Notes: generated from the letters alone by a model not told the origin. DNA of 64,000 bases from Hericium rajendrae (GCA_033439255.1 CM065880.1:496001-560000); one strand, 5' to 3'; shown: positions 36,701 to 47,270, counted from the first letter of the stretch. Numbers and translations are program-made.

Positions 36701-37747
36701 TGTTAAAAACCAGGAATCCGAAGACCAATCAGGCTGCGCTTGGCAACGCTTGAGCCAATTACGGCCGATAATTAAGTCAAAGCGGAGATTATTGTCATCG
36801 AGGACGTAAGCGGCCATGGGACGCATAAGGGTCCCGCTCTTGAGACGGAATCGGGCCCAAGCAGATGTAGTAGTTTTGCCTGCTCCTACGATTTCGCGTG
36901 TATTCATCGGAAATATCGTAGCGTGAATCTTGCGAGCCATCGAGGGTTTGATATATGCAGGGGCAGCTCCCGTATCAACGACCGAAGTGGCTGAATGATA
37001 TGTGTGACCGAGGGGATCACTGAGCTGGACAGGATAAATGGGTAGGGCCTCGCGCGGAGAATCGTCTTCACCCATATCAAGGTGATACAGAGAGTCTGCA
37101 TCCCTAAGCTCATTCGGGAGTTCATCTGATGGTTCATCAGCGCAAGCTGGAAGTTGTTCGTGTAGGAGATTAAGGGACTTCTGTGCATCTCGTCGAGGTC
37201 GCTGCTGCTCCATAATGTCCAAATCCATCGGAGCGACTCCATGATCGCCTTGAGCAGGGGCCGTGGCGGAGTGGCTAGTTGCCGTCGAAGCCGGAAAATC
37301 AGTGGTACTGATAACAGGAGTAGTGTCGCGCCGATCGGGACGAAACCTATTTTTGATTTTCTTGGTGAAGGACTGCTGTCCGCTAGAGCTTCGATGAAGA
37401 TTGGATAAGCGGTCGAGTTCTCTTGCAGAGTAGTAGAGTTCTTCAGTATTTGATGGCTTGTCCCGGCGGATATCTCGAGCTAAGTCAGGTGGAAGATGCG
37501 ACAAGAAGTTGGCCATTCGGTCTCCGAAGGTCATCTCAGATTCTGCTATCTGAGACTCATAGGTACGGAAGAGCTCGCAGTAACGAACAAGGTTGCCCTT
37601 ATACTGTAAGCCCCGGAGATTGTTGCGGAGTGTCTCGACTCGCAGAGGAGAGTCATACTTGGCCTCCATCTCTTCTTTCAGATTCTCCCACTCAATCCTC
37701 CTATTCTCCTTTGCATATCTCTTCTTCAACAATAGGTTCCACCGCAT
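33788..37747 (-). CDS. Gag-Pol polyprotein of the Ty3-type element
   Basis: A 1319-residue open frame. It has a gag-like helical region (residues 1-115), aspartic protease with VVDTGAAPAYIKPS (about 258), RT with TSLDLRTGYWQVRL and MVYLDDVIIYS, RNase H (IDSDASGDSIGGVLQQ, HTDHESLKHFL), an integrase zinc finger (HVDLGH...CESCQF) and integrase core (WAMDFVGP, LTDNGEEFTSY, HPQTNGRLEKFN). The RT lacks the block between ESNDS and the SLDL motif, about 45-50 residues that normally carry the first conserved RT motifs. That is an in-frame internal deletion near 36165-36180. The true gag N-terminus lies upstream in shifted frames (about 37780 and 37915), and the integrase C-terminus also shifts near 33900. 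As read it would not yield a functional RT. Confidence 0.85.
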   Translation of the reverse strand: MRWNLLLKKRYAKENRRIEWENLKEEMEAKYDSPLRVETLRNNLRGLQYKGNLVRYCELFRTYESQIAESEMTFGDRMANFLSHLPPDLARDIRRDKPSNTEELYYSARELDRLSNLHRSSSGQQSFTKKIKNRFRPDRRDTTPVISTTDFPASTATSHSATAPAQGDHGVAPMDLDIMEQQRPRRDAQKSLNLLHEQLPACADEPSDELPNELRDADSLYHLDMGEDDSPREALPIYPVQLSDPLGHTYHSATSVVDTGAAPAYIKPSMARKIHATIFPMNTREIVGAGKTTTSAWARFRLKSGTLMRPMAAYVLDDNNLRFDLIIGRNWLKRCQAQPDWSSDSWFLTDPINKTTHRLFAVPLSHCVPPTYPLPDNDRYQPIRVRPRLQAHPFMTKPAQYIDERGRDGVDEHNGRDNNNVPTNDSAPSTPSSMPSLEDISSSEDEVDPMRSEDSLTMNTCSVIPKTVRQVGEKLKNALKKSFPSIFRKKPVRVQGRPHSPVEHEHIRTFVEDSLRDGVIESNDSYQNLRGARVFTSLDLRTGYWQVRLAEDSKAKTAFTCRFGHYQFRVMPFGLCNAPATFQAMMNDVLRDYLDKFVMVYLDDVIIYSPDIRTHVQHVYRVLERLHLHGLVLNETKCSWAKEELLYLGHIITAQGIKPNPDKVKAILTWPTPTTITQVRGFLNIAGYYRRFMGGFAKLASPLYDLLHGSPGKGTPVQWSVPTQRAFDEIKRRLTSTPVLSYPEPWKLFVIDSDASGDSIGGVLQQATSSFKDNKGEDRFRFIEKDLRPIAYESRRLTDTERRYSAQEREMLAIDYLLQKFRQFIEGSPILVHTDHESLKHFLTQKHLGRRLARFADNIAHFDVKIIYRPGKNQLAADALSRRTNKDVPESSATGQLFAYPMTEQDMFGSEDEDEMQEEERDRRRSAVFAAIQKRKENLRLKRSQIQNQEEAEDEEDEQGYVLRDDKLFRNVQGQYYEVPDTAEEAEKVLYRLHVDLGHLGADETLRAARKRLLFVGMADIVDVVVRRCESCQFSKNETTITQPLHPVARHGAFQSWAMDFVGPMSATTRGMRYLVTALDSGTDQVMVDALVKRSSDAAIELLRKIISQYGKPRSVLTDNGEEFTSYRFENFLQRLGIQHIYTTPYHPQTNGRLEKFNQLIGNMLQRYCAPNAQDRWDEYLYDALLAYRTHRNSSTRHSPAFLTYGIEPLLPSDSVFKTITRFPTDAEIENLQTRRRDHVQNLERFRAEANERGMRRLEQEAHRREDSTLSERALGVGDLVLRSSVPGMGSSSVTSTTAPDLNATIQYLQATQLYAMRH

Positions 37748-38121
37748 CGCGTCGTCTCGAAGAAGAACTGCGACTTGAGGAACCCAGTCAGCTGTCTTCG
37801 TGGTCTCGGCCTCGAAAGACAGGAAGCTCAGCTTTGATATTTGCGGGACGAGGTTGCGGCGGTGCGGGAGGCGGCTGTGGGTTCTGAACGACGATCAGTT
37901 GCTGCTGACTGAGCAAGCGTCTGCGTCTCAGATACTCGGTGGTCAAGCCCTACCAAGATCTGCTCTAAGACACTGTAGGTCTCGGGCGAAACGGCAGATG
38001 CGAGCTGTTGTAGCAACGATGAACTGGCAAGAGGGATTCGAACTTCGGAGCAATGAAAGACTAGAGTCGGTAGGATAGAGTAAGAGCTAGTACGATAAGG
38101 CTGACAAGTGCTGACTACGAT

Positions 38122-38141
38122 CAACACTTGTGCAAGTGTTG
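38122..38141. repeat. Inverted repeat at the 5' LTR / leader junction
   Basis: CAACACTTG-TG-CAAGTGTTG: 9-bp arms around a 2-bp spacer. The right arm overlaps the first five bases of the LTR (+ strand). It lies where a primer-binding site is expected, and I could not match it to a known tRNA 3' end. Confidence 0.6.
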
Positions 38142-38344
38142 TTCTTACTTCGCCCTTCGGAGCCTCTCGGCGGGGCGTAGACGAAGCAGGAGAATTCTGG
38201 GGGCCTTCGGAGGGCCGCCAGCGCCTATATTTATGCTTTTACGACTACTCCAAGCTCCACCGCGGAATGCGGTCATACTGTACATATCCGGTATCCCGCT
38301 CGGAGCCCGTTACTAAGCAGGCCGGGAGGACGCGCGTACCAACA
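38137..38344 (-). repeat. 5' LTR
   Basis: 208 bp, identical by eye to 33364-33571; it is upstream of gag-pol on the minus strand. Confidence 0.9.
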
Positions 38345-41300
38345 CCGCGTCGCGATCACGTTTACATTCGGCACAGCGGCAGCGGCAATTATTGGTATGG
38401 CGGGGGTTGGAGATTGGTGGCCGCAATCTCTTACTCATGCGGAGGAGGTGCGCAATGCTGGATATGCGGTGCGTGTCCTGAAGGCAACGTGCTCTCAGGC
38501 CGAAGTGGATGGGGGCAGCACCGAGGTGGTGCCAGGCAGGCATTTGTTGCTGGAGGTCCTTGGTGAGTTTGAGGGCGGCAAAGTTAACGTGGTATTTCCT
38601 AGCTGTTTTGAGCATAAGGCAGACGTCGCGAGAGAGGAGGTGGGCTCGCGGACCTTGGAGTGGGATATCCCAGGTTTGCAGGAAGGTGTTCATTTTCGCA
38701 ATGTCGTGTGTCGCCGCTGGGGCCAGGTTGTTGATGAGGACATCAGTGACGAATGCCCAGGTGGGGCGTGTAGGGGAGAGGTCGAGGTAGGACCGCAGCC
38801 AGATGAGGTGGAGGGCTTCATTGCACGCCGCAATGTCGAGGAGACCGATGCCGCCCTCTTCGGGTGTGAGGTACAGGTTCGCCATGGCTAGTGGTGGGTG
38901 GATGCGGTCATTCCAGATGAAGTCGCGGATGAGTCTGTTAATGGCTGTTTCTACTTGAGTAGGCATGCCTTGCACACGCGCAAGGTAGAGTGTCATGCCA
39001 CCTACAATGGTTTGGACAACAAGCGCTCGTGCCCTGAGTGTTGGGTGGCTCTTGGACCAGCGCGCGAGGGTCGTTTTCAGTCTATCCAGCATGGTGGACC
39101 ACGGGGTCGCATCGTCGAGGCCGTTAGCGAGTATTGCTCCCAGGTATCGTACAGGGACGCCTTCGCCAGCGACTCTTATGCCGGCCTGAAATGGGGCAGC
39201 GTCAAGCGGGTTGATCTTCCGGGTGGCAAGAACTTGCTGTCGGTGTGCCGGTGTCCCAATTGGGACAATCTCAGTTTTCTCAATATTGAATTTCGCGCCG
39301 GAGGCGGCGCACCAGGCGTCGAGGATGGCTTGACATCGTCGTAGCGATCGTTCTCGCTAAGGTAGAGCGCAGTGTCATCAGCAAAGAGGCTCACGAGGAT
39401 TTTTTCTTGAATGCCGGGGACATTGAAGCCGGTCAGTAGTGGTGACTGGCGGAGCATGCAGGCGAGTGGTTTGATGGCGAGGTCAAATAGGAGGCAAGAG
39501 AGGGGGTCACCCTGTCGGACTCCTCGTGTAACGCAATATGCAGGGCTAAAGAACCCGTTAATAGCAACTTGTGTATGGGCAGAGCTGTAGAGGCTGCGTA
39601 CTGTGGAGATGAAGCGGTCTGGGAGTCGGAATCGTTTGAGGACTTTCCATAGGTAGTCGTGGTCTATTTTGTCGTAGGCCTTTTCTTGATCAAGGGCGAC
39701 GATCACGCCGTTTTCCTCGGTAGCTTCGGCAAACGTGATCATAGTCTTGGCTAGGCACATCTGGTCGAAGATTGAGCGTCCTGGGATGAACCCCGCTTGG
39801 TTGGGGTGGACCATGTGGTGGATATCAACAGCTAGGCGGCACACGAGGAGTTTGGTGAAGATTTTGTAGTCAGTATTAAGTAGTGTGATGGGTCGGTAGT
39901 TCGCGATCTCCGTGCGGTCTTTTTTCTTGTAGATGGGGCACATCCAGCCCTGACTGAAGTCCGAGCCTGGCACGAGGCCGTGGAGTTGGATATCATTGTA
40001 GACTGCCGTAAGGGCGGCAGCGACGTTAAATGTTGGCTGTCCATCCGCTTCCGTAGTTGCGTGGACGTGATGCTCATGTAGGGCCTTCCAAAGCTCATAT
40101 GGGAGGCCATCGAGGCCCGTGGCAGTGCCGTTGTTGGACGAGTGGAGGGCGGCGAGGACGTTGTCTTCCCTGATGTCGGTTTGGAGTGGGGAGTGGTGGT
40201 TTTCGGGTAGCCGTTGGCCATCCGGGATGGCATCGACAACGGCTCGAATGTTGGTGACGGAGGCAGCGAGCGGGATGTCAGGGTCGCGATCCTGGTCTTG
40301 GAGAGTATTGTGATACGTACCAGTGAGTGCGGCCATGCGTTTGGAGTTGATCTCATATGTCGGGGGGACGGAGTCGTCAATCCGTAGGCGTTTTACCATA
40401 TCGCGGTGCTTGCGTTCGCCGTTCAGGCGGAACCAATACTTCGTCGGTTTCTCACCCTGAGTCTGCCATCGAGCTTTGGACAGGTTTTGCACCGTCAAGC
40501 TGCGTTTTTGCTCAAGGCATTTGATCTCTTCGGAAATAAGGTGCTCAGAGTTGCGGGCATCATCATCGTCGGCAAAGCCTGGCTGGTGCTTGAGTTGTTC
40601 TGAGTCTTGGGTGAGCTTGGTGATTTGGGTTTGAAGTTTGCCCGACGTGGACTTGGCATATTGCTTGAGGGCAGGGATGAGTCGCTTCTTGGTGGCGGCC
40701 CAGACCCGTTGGGGGTTAACGTCATCTGTGCGTGGCTGCGTTAGGGTGTCGGCAAGGCTAGTAGAGAGGCACGTACCTTCTTCCAGGGCAATGTCAAGCA
40801 GGTTCGGGTCAGTGAGCATGTAGAGCGGGAGGGTCCATCGCCCTTTGCCTGTGAAGGGGGCGTCGAGCGGTGCAAAGCGGGCGCATACGAGGGAGTGGTC
40901 AGAGTAGGTGGAGATCGGGTCGTGTTCCCACTCAAAAACGGATTCCGCGTGTTGTGTTGCGGTATAGATTCGGTCTAGGCGGGACATGGAGGAGCCAGTT
41001 TGGGTGTGTCGGCGTATGGTGTAGGCCTTGGTGTCCGGGTAGTCGTGGCGCCACGTATCCTGGAGGTCGTGGTCGGAGCGGAAGTCGAGCAGTGCGGTGG
41101 ATGCTCCAGGAGCATCGGTGTGGGCAGGCGCGCAGTCGATAGCATCTTCGACAAGATTGAAGTCACCGAGCATGAAGTCAGGGTGTTCGAGGTGATTTTC
41201 ACGGCATTTTTGTGCCAATAGCTGCCAGAAGTCAGCATGGTGGCCCTCTTGGTTAGGGGCATATACGTTGAGGAGCGTAATTGCTTCCTCGCCATACCAG

Positions 41301-41890
41301 GCTATGCGGAGCGCGATGGCTCGGCCGGGAATAAGTTCAGTCATGTGGCAATCTTCCGTGTTAAGGATATCTTTGTTGAGAACGAAAGCAACGCCGGCTG
41401 ACGCGCTGGCGTTGTCAGGCAACTGGGAGTTGAAGACACGTAGACGTCGTGAGTAGAGGTTCTCCACCGACTGGAGGCAATCATCCGTGAGGTGGGTTTC
41501 TTGGAGTGCAAGAATGGCAATTTGGCGGTTTCGGACCGTGGCGTGGATATTCGTCCATTTCGAGTCATTGGCACCTCAATTGGCGCCGCCCTGTGCGTAT
41601 CCATTGACATTGTGGGTGGCTAGTCTTATAGATGCTTTCACGCGAAGCCTGGCGTAGCGGCTTTCTTTGGTAAGGGGGGCTCTTGGTGGAGCGGGGTCGG
41701 GAATGGGTGCTGCCGGAGCAGCGCCGCCACCGTACTCGTCGTTCCCTTCATCCGGAGGTGCCCTGGCGGCAGGAGGGACACTTCCTCGGGGGACGGCGAG
41801 GCGAGCACCTTGAGACAACAAACGACCAGGGGGGGGTGGGGGTGTTACTTGTATATTTGGGGTCGGACTACCTGTCCTGCATACGACCAT
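38345..41890 (-). CDS. LINE ORF2, endonuclease and reverse transcriptase part
   Basis: The N-terminus carries an apurinic-type endonuclease: IRLATHNVNGYAQGG, IAILALQETHLTDD, MLGDFNLVEDAID, SRLDRIYTATQHA and YSDHSLVCARF. The RT follows with NYRPITLLNTDYKIFTKLL, HPNQAGFIPGRSIFDQM, VALDQEKAYDKIDHDYLWKV, GVRQGDPLSCLLFDLAIKPL and SLFADDTALYLSEND (catalytic FADD). A TGA stop lies in frame at 41576-41578, between the first endonuclease motif and QETHL. A one-base frame change is needed near 39327-39334, after the RT palm. The thumb region (LDRLKTTLARWSKSHPTLRA onward) runs to the LTR insertion at 38344. The enzyme nicks target DNA and copies the LINE RNA. Confidence 0.85.
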
Positions 41891-42434
41891 ACACAGGGAG
41901 GAGCGACAGACCGGTCGCTACGGTTGGACACATGTCAGGGTAGCTGCACCGCGGCTCCTCGGGGAGCAATGATGTAGCCACCAGGACTTCAGCATCTCAG
42001 CACGGCTAGTCCTTGGCCTAAATAGGCCTCCGTTTAGCGCTTTGCCAGGCGTCAAGTAGCCAGGGGCTTTCCTGTCCCGCGAACGGTCAGTATATTTGGG
42101 CTCCCAGCAGGATGGTGGTAGGCCGGCGCGTCCTTGCACGCGCGCCAGTGGCGCGTTGTCCGTCCAGCATCGCCCGAGCGACGCCGGACAGCGAGTAGTA
42201 CGTGGTATTCTAGACAGGTGATAGCACAAAGTCATGTTTCATTGGCATGGGCGGGTACAGATGGGGGACAGTACGGTCAATGTAGCAGACATAGCTACTG
42301 TATGGTGAACAAGCACAGAGTCGGATGCAGACAGGGGAAATAGTAAGATACGTGGGGTGGCAGGCACGGCTCCTTCCAGCCCCCTTTTTGGTAGTGCACT
42401 TTGGCGTACATATGTCATAGGGGTGTGGGGCATA
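41891..42434 (-). other. LINE inter-ORF region
   Basis: The spacer between ORF1 and ORF2. The open frames here lack the features of either flanking protein. Confidence 0.5.
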
Positions 42435-44404
42435 TCAAAGGCCATGTCCGCGGCCACGTCCTCGTCCACCGCGGAGAGCGCCTCGGCCTCCACGGCCACC
42501 ACCGACGTTGTGGTGGGGGAGATCGCGTTGGGGGCCATTCCAGCCAGGGATGTCGGGGAAGCGGCATAGGCCGTGCGGGTGGTCGGCGCTGTGGCACAGC
42601 GAGCACATCATATTGTCTTGGGGTACACCCGTGCCATGCAGGTTGGAGGTGTAATCGAGGGACAGGAAGAGGCGTCGTAGGGCATACCAGTGGACTTCAG
42701 CGTCCAGGATTTCGGGGTTCGCATAGAGGTTGAAGCATGGGAGCGTGATGCCACCAGGAGCACGATATTCGACACATTCGACGCGGAGGGAGTCGATGAA
42801 GTCCTGGACGTCACCTAAAAGGAGGTAGCTTGCGTCCTCGCGGAAGTGTTCAGCGAGCGCGAAGATAGCATCGCCGCTTTCGTTGTCGAGCCAGCGGGAA
42901 TGAACGATTTCGTGGACAGCCTCCTCGGTCGGTGTTGAGAAGCCGCCGAGGGTGAACAGGAAGTGGGGGGATCTCCTGGTCAAGGGTCATCGTTTGAAAG
43001 GTGAGCTCCGTAGAGGACCAAACCGTGCGCGTGAGCATTGCTCGTGCAACCGAGTCAGGGATGTTGAAGACGAGGTAGGCATTGGGGAGCTCATGCGGTA
43101 GGGTGTGCTCCGTGATGGGGACAGCTGGGATGGGGGGCGCGACTTGGGCTCCAGGGAATTGCGTGACGGCTTCGATGGCGCAGCAGATAAGAGAGCCATG
43201 CATGGGGTGTCCAATGGGACCTTTCGGGACGTCGAGCGGGCGAACAAGGATCTTCGCGCCAGGGATCTTCTCCCACTCTGCAATCTGTGTGGCGGCTAGG
43301 AGCACGAGGGCTGCAAAGGGGTTGGGCTCGTGGATGGCCGGGAATGGCGGCGCCGTGTACTTTGCCGCAACCGCGGAGGCGTTTGCGATGACCTGTGGGG
43401 CTGGAGCCTGGGCGTTCGCGAGGGCCCAGCAGGCTGCGAGGCCGGTAACAAGATGCGGGGCGGGTATATCCGCGTCCATGGGCGCGGGGCACTGCACTGG
43501 CGTTGGCGCGGGGTTGCGTGGAGCCATGGCCGGGCATTGGGTAGGGCCCGCAGGATTAGCCGGTGCTTGAGCGGGTTGGGGTCCTTTGGTACGCTCGTCG
43601 AGGGGAAAGGCCGGTCGTTTCGGCGAGGGGACGAAGAACGGATTGTCATCGGGGTCGCCGGGGTGGGGTGTGATAAGGGCCAGACGGCCGGGACCTGTGA
43701 GGCCAACACCGAGGGCGTTGTCAAGGTGGGGGGTTGTAGCCTCATGCTGCACCGGGTAGCACGTGCGTTCTGCCAGAATGAAAGCTGGGGCACCAGGCGC
43801 CCAGTCCTGGGTTGACTGACCATCGATCATAAGGCCGAGGGTGTTGGGGGCTTGCGCCGAGGGCATCTCAGCGGGAGCAGGGTCGTTCGCGGGCTGGCCG
43901 GGAGCGGGGGACGCCAGCACTGCATAAGGGTTGGCCGAGGCGATAGCCATGGGAGCAGCTCCTGCCTGGGTAGGGCTGGGGCCGCGCAGGGTGGACTCCA
44001 TGGTAGCATCCTCCATGAGCGTGTCTTGCTCAGGGGCTGGGGGCGCTGTGGCCTCAGGCACGGGACCAGGTGCGGACGCAGCGTCACTCAGCGTGAGTGC
44101 CTGGTCGACCTCGCGTTGTTTGGCGAGGCGCTCGCTTTTTCGTCCGGGGCCAGGCGGTGTAGCTGGGGGTATATCGTCAGGGTGAGAGCGCGTGGTATGC
44201 GGATGGGGACGTACACATCTCCTTCGAGTCTTTAGCGTTCTGCCTGGTGGCAGCAGTGCCTTCGGCTGGTCCAGCTGCGAGGTTGCGGCAGGCAAGTAGT
44301 GAGGTCCGTGACTGGGCCTCCTTGAGAGTAGAGGCATAGGAGGCAGGCACCGGCTCGGGAAGAGCGGCGGTAGGTGGGGTAGCGACGTCGATGGTAGTAG
44401 ACAT
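42435..44404 (-). CDS. LINE ORF1, gag-like protein with CCHC zinc knuckle
   Basis: Starts MSTTIDVATPPTAALPEPVP at 44404. The middle is long and rich in Pro and Ala. A conserved block (PNPFAALVLLAATQIAEWEK; SVARAMLTRTVWSSTELTFQ) leads to FLFTLGGFSTPTEEAV and CSLCHSADHPHGLC, a perfect CX2CX4HX4C knuckle. A Gly/Arg-rich tail follows (GGGRGGRGALRGGRGRGRGH). ORF1 proteins coat the LINE RNA. Frame changes are needed near 44215 and at the G6 run 42965-42970. About 540 bp separate it from ORF2. Confidence 0.75.
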
Positions 44405-44845
44405 GGTTGGCTTTCCTGGTGGGGTGAGGTTTCTCGGGTACAAGTCTCGTAGCTTTATACTAATGGGACTTTCATGGGGGGGGGAGAATGAGCCGGTATT
44501 TGGTTAGAGGTCGGGTGATCGGATGGGTGGGAGAGGCACAGTTTCGCGGAGAATGACGGCAGTAGGTGTTCTGGTGGTGGATCGGGACGGTCCTATGTGT
44601 GCATCGCCCGACATGCTCTAGTGACGCACATGCAGTGGCGCCCGGCTGTGGGTCGCAGACACAGGGCGCGACTGGTGAGCCTATGTCAGACATGCCTAAT
44701 GTTGGGAGGAGGGGCGAGCCAGTCGTGGCGGCAGTGTGTCTCGATGTTGTTCGGCGGGGAGGTGGACGGTGGGTAGTGGTTGCGCTCGTGGGGTTATGCA
44801 GGTGGATGAGGAGAAACCAGGGGAATCTGGTGGGCAAAGTCATTG

Positions 44846-45086
44846 AGATGGTGGATAAGGACAGGGTGGGCGGTTTCGCCGTTCGCTCAAGGTGTGGCGA
44901 CCACGTGGCGCGAGGGCCGTTGATCGGTATCGATCGTTGATGGATGGATGCTTGTGGGTGCCTGTTTATTTGGCAGCTGAGTCATCGCGCAGTTCGGCAT
45001 CGGTTCTGCCGGGTCTGAGCCGGGGTGCGAGCAGTTGTAAGGGCGCGGCGGTGGTCCCTCTGCGGGTTCTGTTGTATGTCGGGCGG
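44846..45086. repeat. Tandem monomer A in the LINE upstream region
   Basis: It shares a diverged block with 45748-45960: GAGATGGTGG, CCACGTGG, TGATCGGTATCGAT, TGATGGATG, CTGTGGGTG-like and CTGAGCCGG occur in the same order. Without the MITE between them the two start about 318 bp apart. Confidence 0.55.
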
Positions 45087-45094
45087 GTTGGCGG
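45087..45094. repeat. 8-bp target duplication, MITE copy 1, left
   Basis: GTTGGCGG here against GTTGGCAG at 45671-45678, 7 of 8 bases identical. Confidence 0.65.
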
Positions 45095-45670
45095 TAGTGA
45101 ATAGCATGGGTATGGGTAACCCACAGTGGGTTATGGGTATGGGTATCATGGGTATGGGTATGGGTCAGCCTTATACAACCCATGAAAAACCCATACCCAT
45201 GGCATGGGTCATGGGTTTTTCTATGTTGAGAATGATTGGTTCAAAGTACATCATCAAGATGCAAGCCATACTATATACTAAATTATGTCATAATTAGACT
45301 AATGTATTAAGAGTGACTAACATAGCAGATGCTCTAAAAGGTAATAAAATAGATGAAAAAAAGTCTGAGATGAAAAAAAGATAAGATATAATGGAATCTT
45401 CTTGACTTTTTGACTGATCAGTGTTAACTGCTACAATGTTATTGGTGTGTATCTGCTTATATTAAGATACTTATAGCATAACAAGGCTGTAGTCTCTTAA
45501 TACATGTTACAACCCTTGGGTAACCCATAAACCCACAACTACCCATGAACCCATATCCTACCCATACCCAACCCACAGAAAACCCATACCCATGGCATGG
45601 GTATGGGTTTTGATGGGTATGGGTATGGGTCAGCTCAAAAGTACCCAAGGGTTACCCATGCTATTCACTA
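45095..45670 (+). mobile_element. hAT-like MITE, copy 1 (576 bp)
   Basis: The ends are TAGTGAATAGCATGGGTA and its inverse TACCCATGCTATTCACTA. Flanking 8-bp near-identical repeats and a TIR starting TAGTG fit the hAT superfamily. No transposase is encoded. The subterminal regions are packed with CCCATA/TATGGG-type repeats that form internal hairpins (for example about 45185-45215 and 45575-45610). The central 300 bp is AT-rich. Confidence 0.85.
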
Positions 45671-47262
45671 GTTGGCAGTGGGTGGCAGCGGCACACGTTG
45701 AGGAATGCAGCAGGATCAGGAGATATTAGGGCAGGCAGAGGAGGCCGTCGAGATGGTGGGTAGTTGTTTAGCCATTCGTTCGTTGAGTGGCGGCCACGTG
45801 GTGCTTGTGTTAGTGATCGGTATCGATTGTTGGCTTGATGGATGCCTGTGGGTGTTTGTATGGCGGGCGGCTGATTTATTGCGCAGATCGGCATTAATTT
45901 TGTTGGGCCTGAGCCGGAGAGGCTATTTCCGGGCTGCAGTGGTTCAGCCAAGGGGGGTCCAGGCGTGTTGGGGTGGGGGGAAGGCAGGATGTGCGGCGTC
46001 GGAGGGGCGGAGTTAGGCAGAGTTTTGAGGGGTGGGTAGTACTTCAGGAGGGAGGGGTGGGCGCTAACTATACACTTTTTCATTCTGCTGCGTAGTCAAG
46101 GTGGTACAGGATGAAGTACAATCTACCAGTCATTCATTACGACGAAGTCACTGTTGACTTTCCCCCTCATTCACATGCTTACTATTTATCTCTCAGCAGT
46201 GGTCGGTGCAATGGGATCGTGGAGGTCAGTGGTCGCAAGCAGAGATTTTTGATGACTTGGGTGGGGGTGGAGGAGCGGGAGGTGTTTCCTGGGCAGGGGG
46301 AGGATCTTGTGGTGATCACACCTGGGAGGGAGCTCGTCAGTGTTGGGGTGGGGATATGCTGGGAGGTCAAGGGAGGGGAGGGGGAGATGTCGCTGGAGTG
46401 GGAGCTTACCACCGGTGTGGTTGGGGCAGAGGTGGAGCGGATTGCATTGGCAGAGGTCGGATCATACTCGAGGTTCAAGGTCCAGGTCGATGGATGCGGG
46501 ACTAGCATCGGTCGTCAATGTTTCCTCTGGTGCCCAACAGTCTGGGCTTACATCGGGTTCCCACCACTGCCATCATTGGCATTCATGGAAGCAGGAGGAC
46601 TCAGCGAGGCATCGGAGTCAAGGTGGTCCGGGGATACGGTGAGGGGCACAACGGGGCGGGCTGGGCGCTCAGGGCAGGAGGGTCGGGCTTTGGAGACGGC
46701 GGGCTTCGGGGAGCGGCGGGCGGTGAGGGGGAAAGCCGCACGGGCTGCGGCGTGTGTCATACGCGCGTGGTGGTGGTTGATAAGTGTATTTACGGGATAA
46801 TGGAGAGTGGGTTGGTGGCCGGTTTTGTCCACGAAATGACGTAGTGCGGCTCTGGGGCAGTTGTTCGAGGGTTATCGGTGCCTGCCGTCGGGTAGAGCCG
46901 GGGAACGGGGAAGGTCGGAGCGCCTTGTAGCGTGGCCACGGGTCGTTGTCATCGTTGGTGTGGGCGGCGGCGGTGGCAGCGTCTGCGCCACTGTTGTCGG
47001 GGTGTCAGCATGGCATGTCGTGGTCGCAGTACTTAGTTGTGGTGGGCTGAGGTGGTTCTGAAAAGTTTGTGCGTCGTATATGGTCGGCTCTGGCTGCATC
47101 TTCGCGGTGGGGTCACAGTTTGTAGGGAGTTTTTATTTTGTTTGTACAGTGTAGGGTAGTGTACAGTGAATCATCGATCGTAGGGGGGCGGTCATAGGTG
47201 CGGGCTACGTGGTAGGGTGGAGAATGGGGGGGATGTACGGGTGGGATGTTTAAGTCGGCCGG
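45671..47262. other. LINE upstream region between the two MITEs
   Basis: Starts with monomer B (45748-45960), then GC-rich sequence with no recognised protein. A 229-codon open frame on + at 46111-46800 (MKYNLPVIHYDEV start) matches nothing I know and may be antisense chance. Confidence 0.4.
45748..45960. repeat. Tandem monomer B in the LINE upstream region
   Basis: The diverged partner of 44846-45086. MITE copy 1 lies between the two. Confidence 0.55.
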
Positions 47263-47270
47263 GTAGGGTC
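47263..47270. repeat. 8-bp target duplication, MITE copy 2, left
   Basis: GTAGGGTC, repeated exactly at 47847-47854. Confidence 0.85.

Larger units (their letters stand above)
33364..38344 (-). mobile_element. Ty3-type LTR retrotransposon inserted in LINE ORF2
   Basis: Two 208-bp LTRs (33364-33571 and 38137-38344) look identical base for base, start TGTTG and end CAACA. A 4-bp direct repeat CCGC flanks the element (33360-33363 and 38345-38348). A purine-rich tract (minus strand) adjoins the 3' LTR at about 33572-33600. Domain order gag, protease, RT, RNase H, integrase marks the Ty3 class. Identical LTRs imply a recent insertion, later than the LINE it interrupts. Confidence 0.9.

Noticed and set aside
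42357-43815. Long plus-strand frames opposite LINE ORF1
   Set aside because: They mirror the Pro/Ala-rich ORF1 coding sequence; low-complexity GC-rich composition opens the reverse frames.
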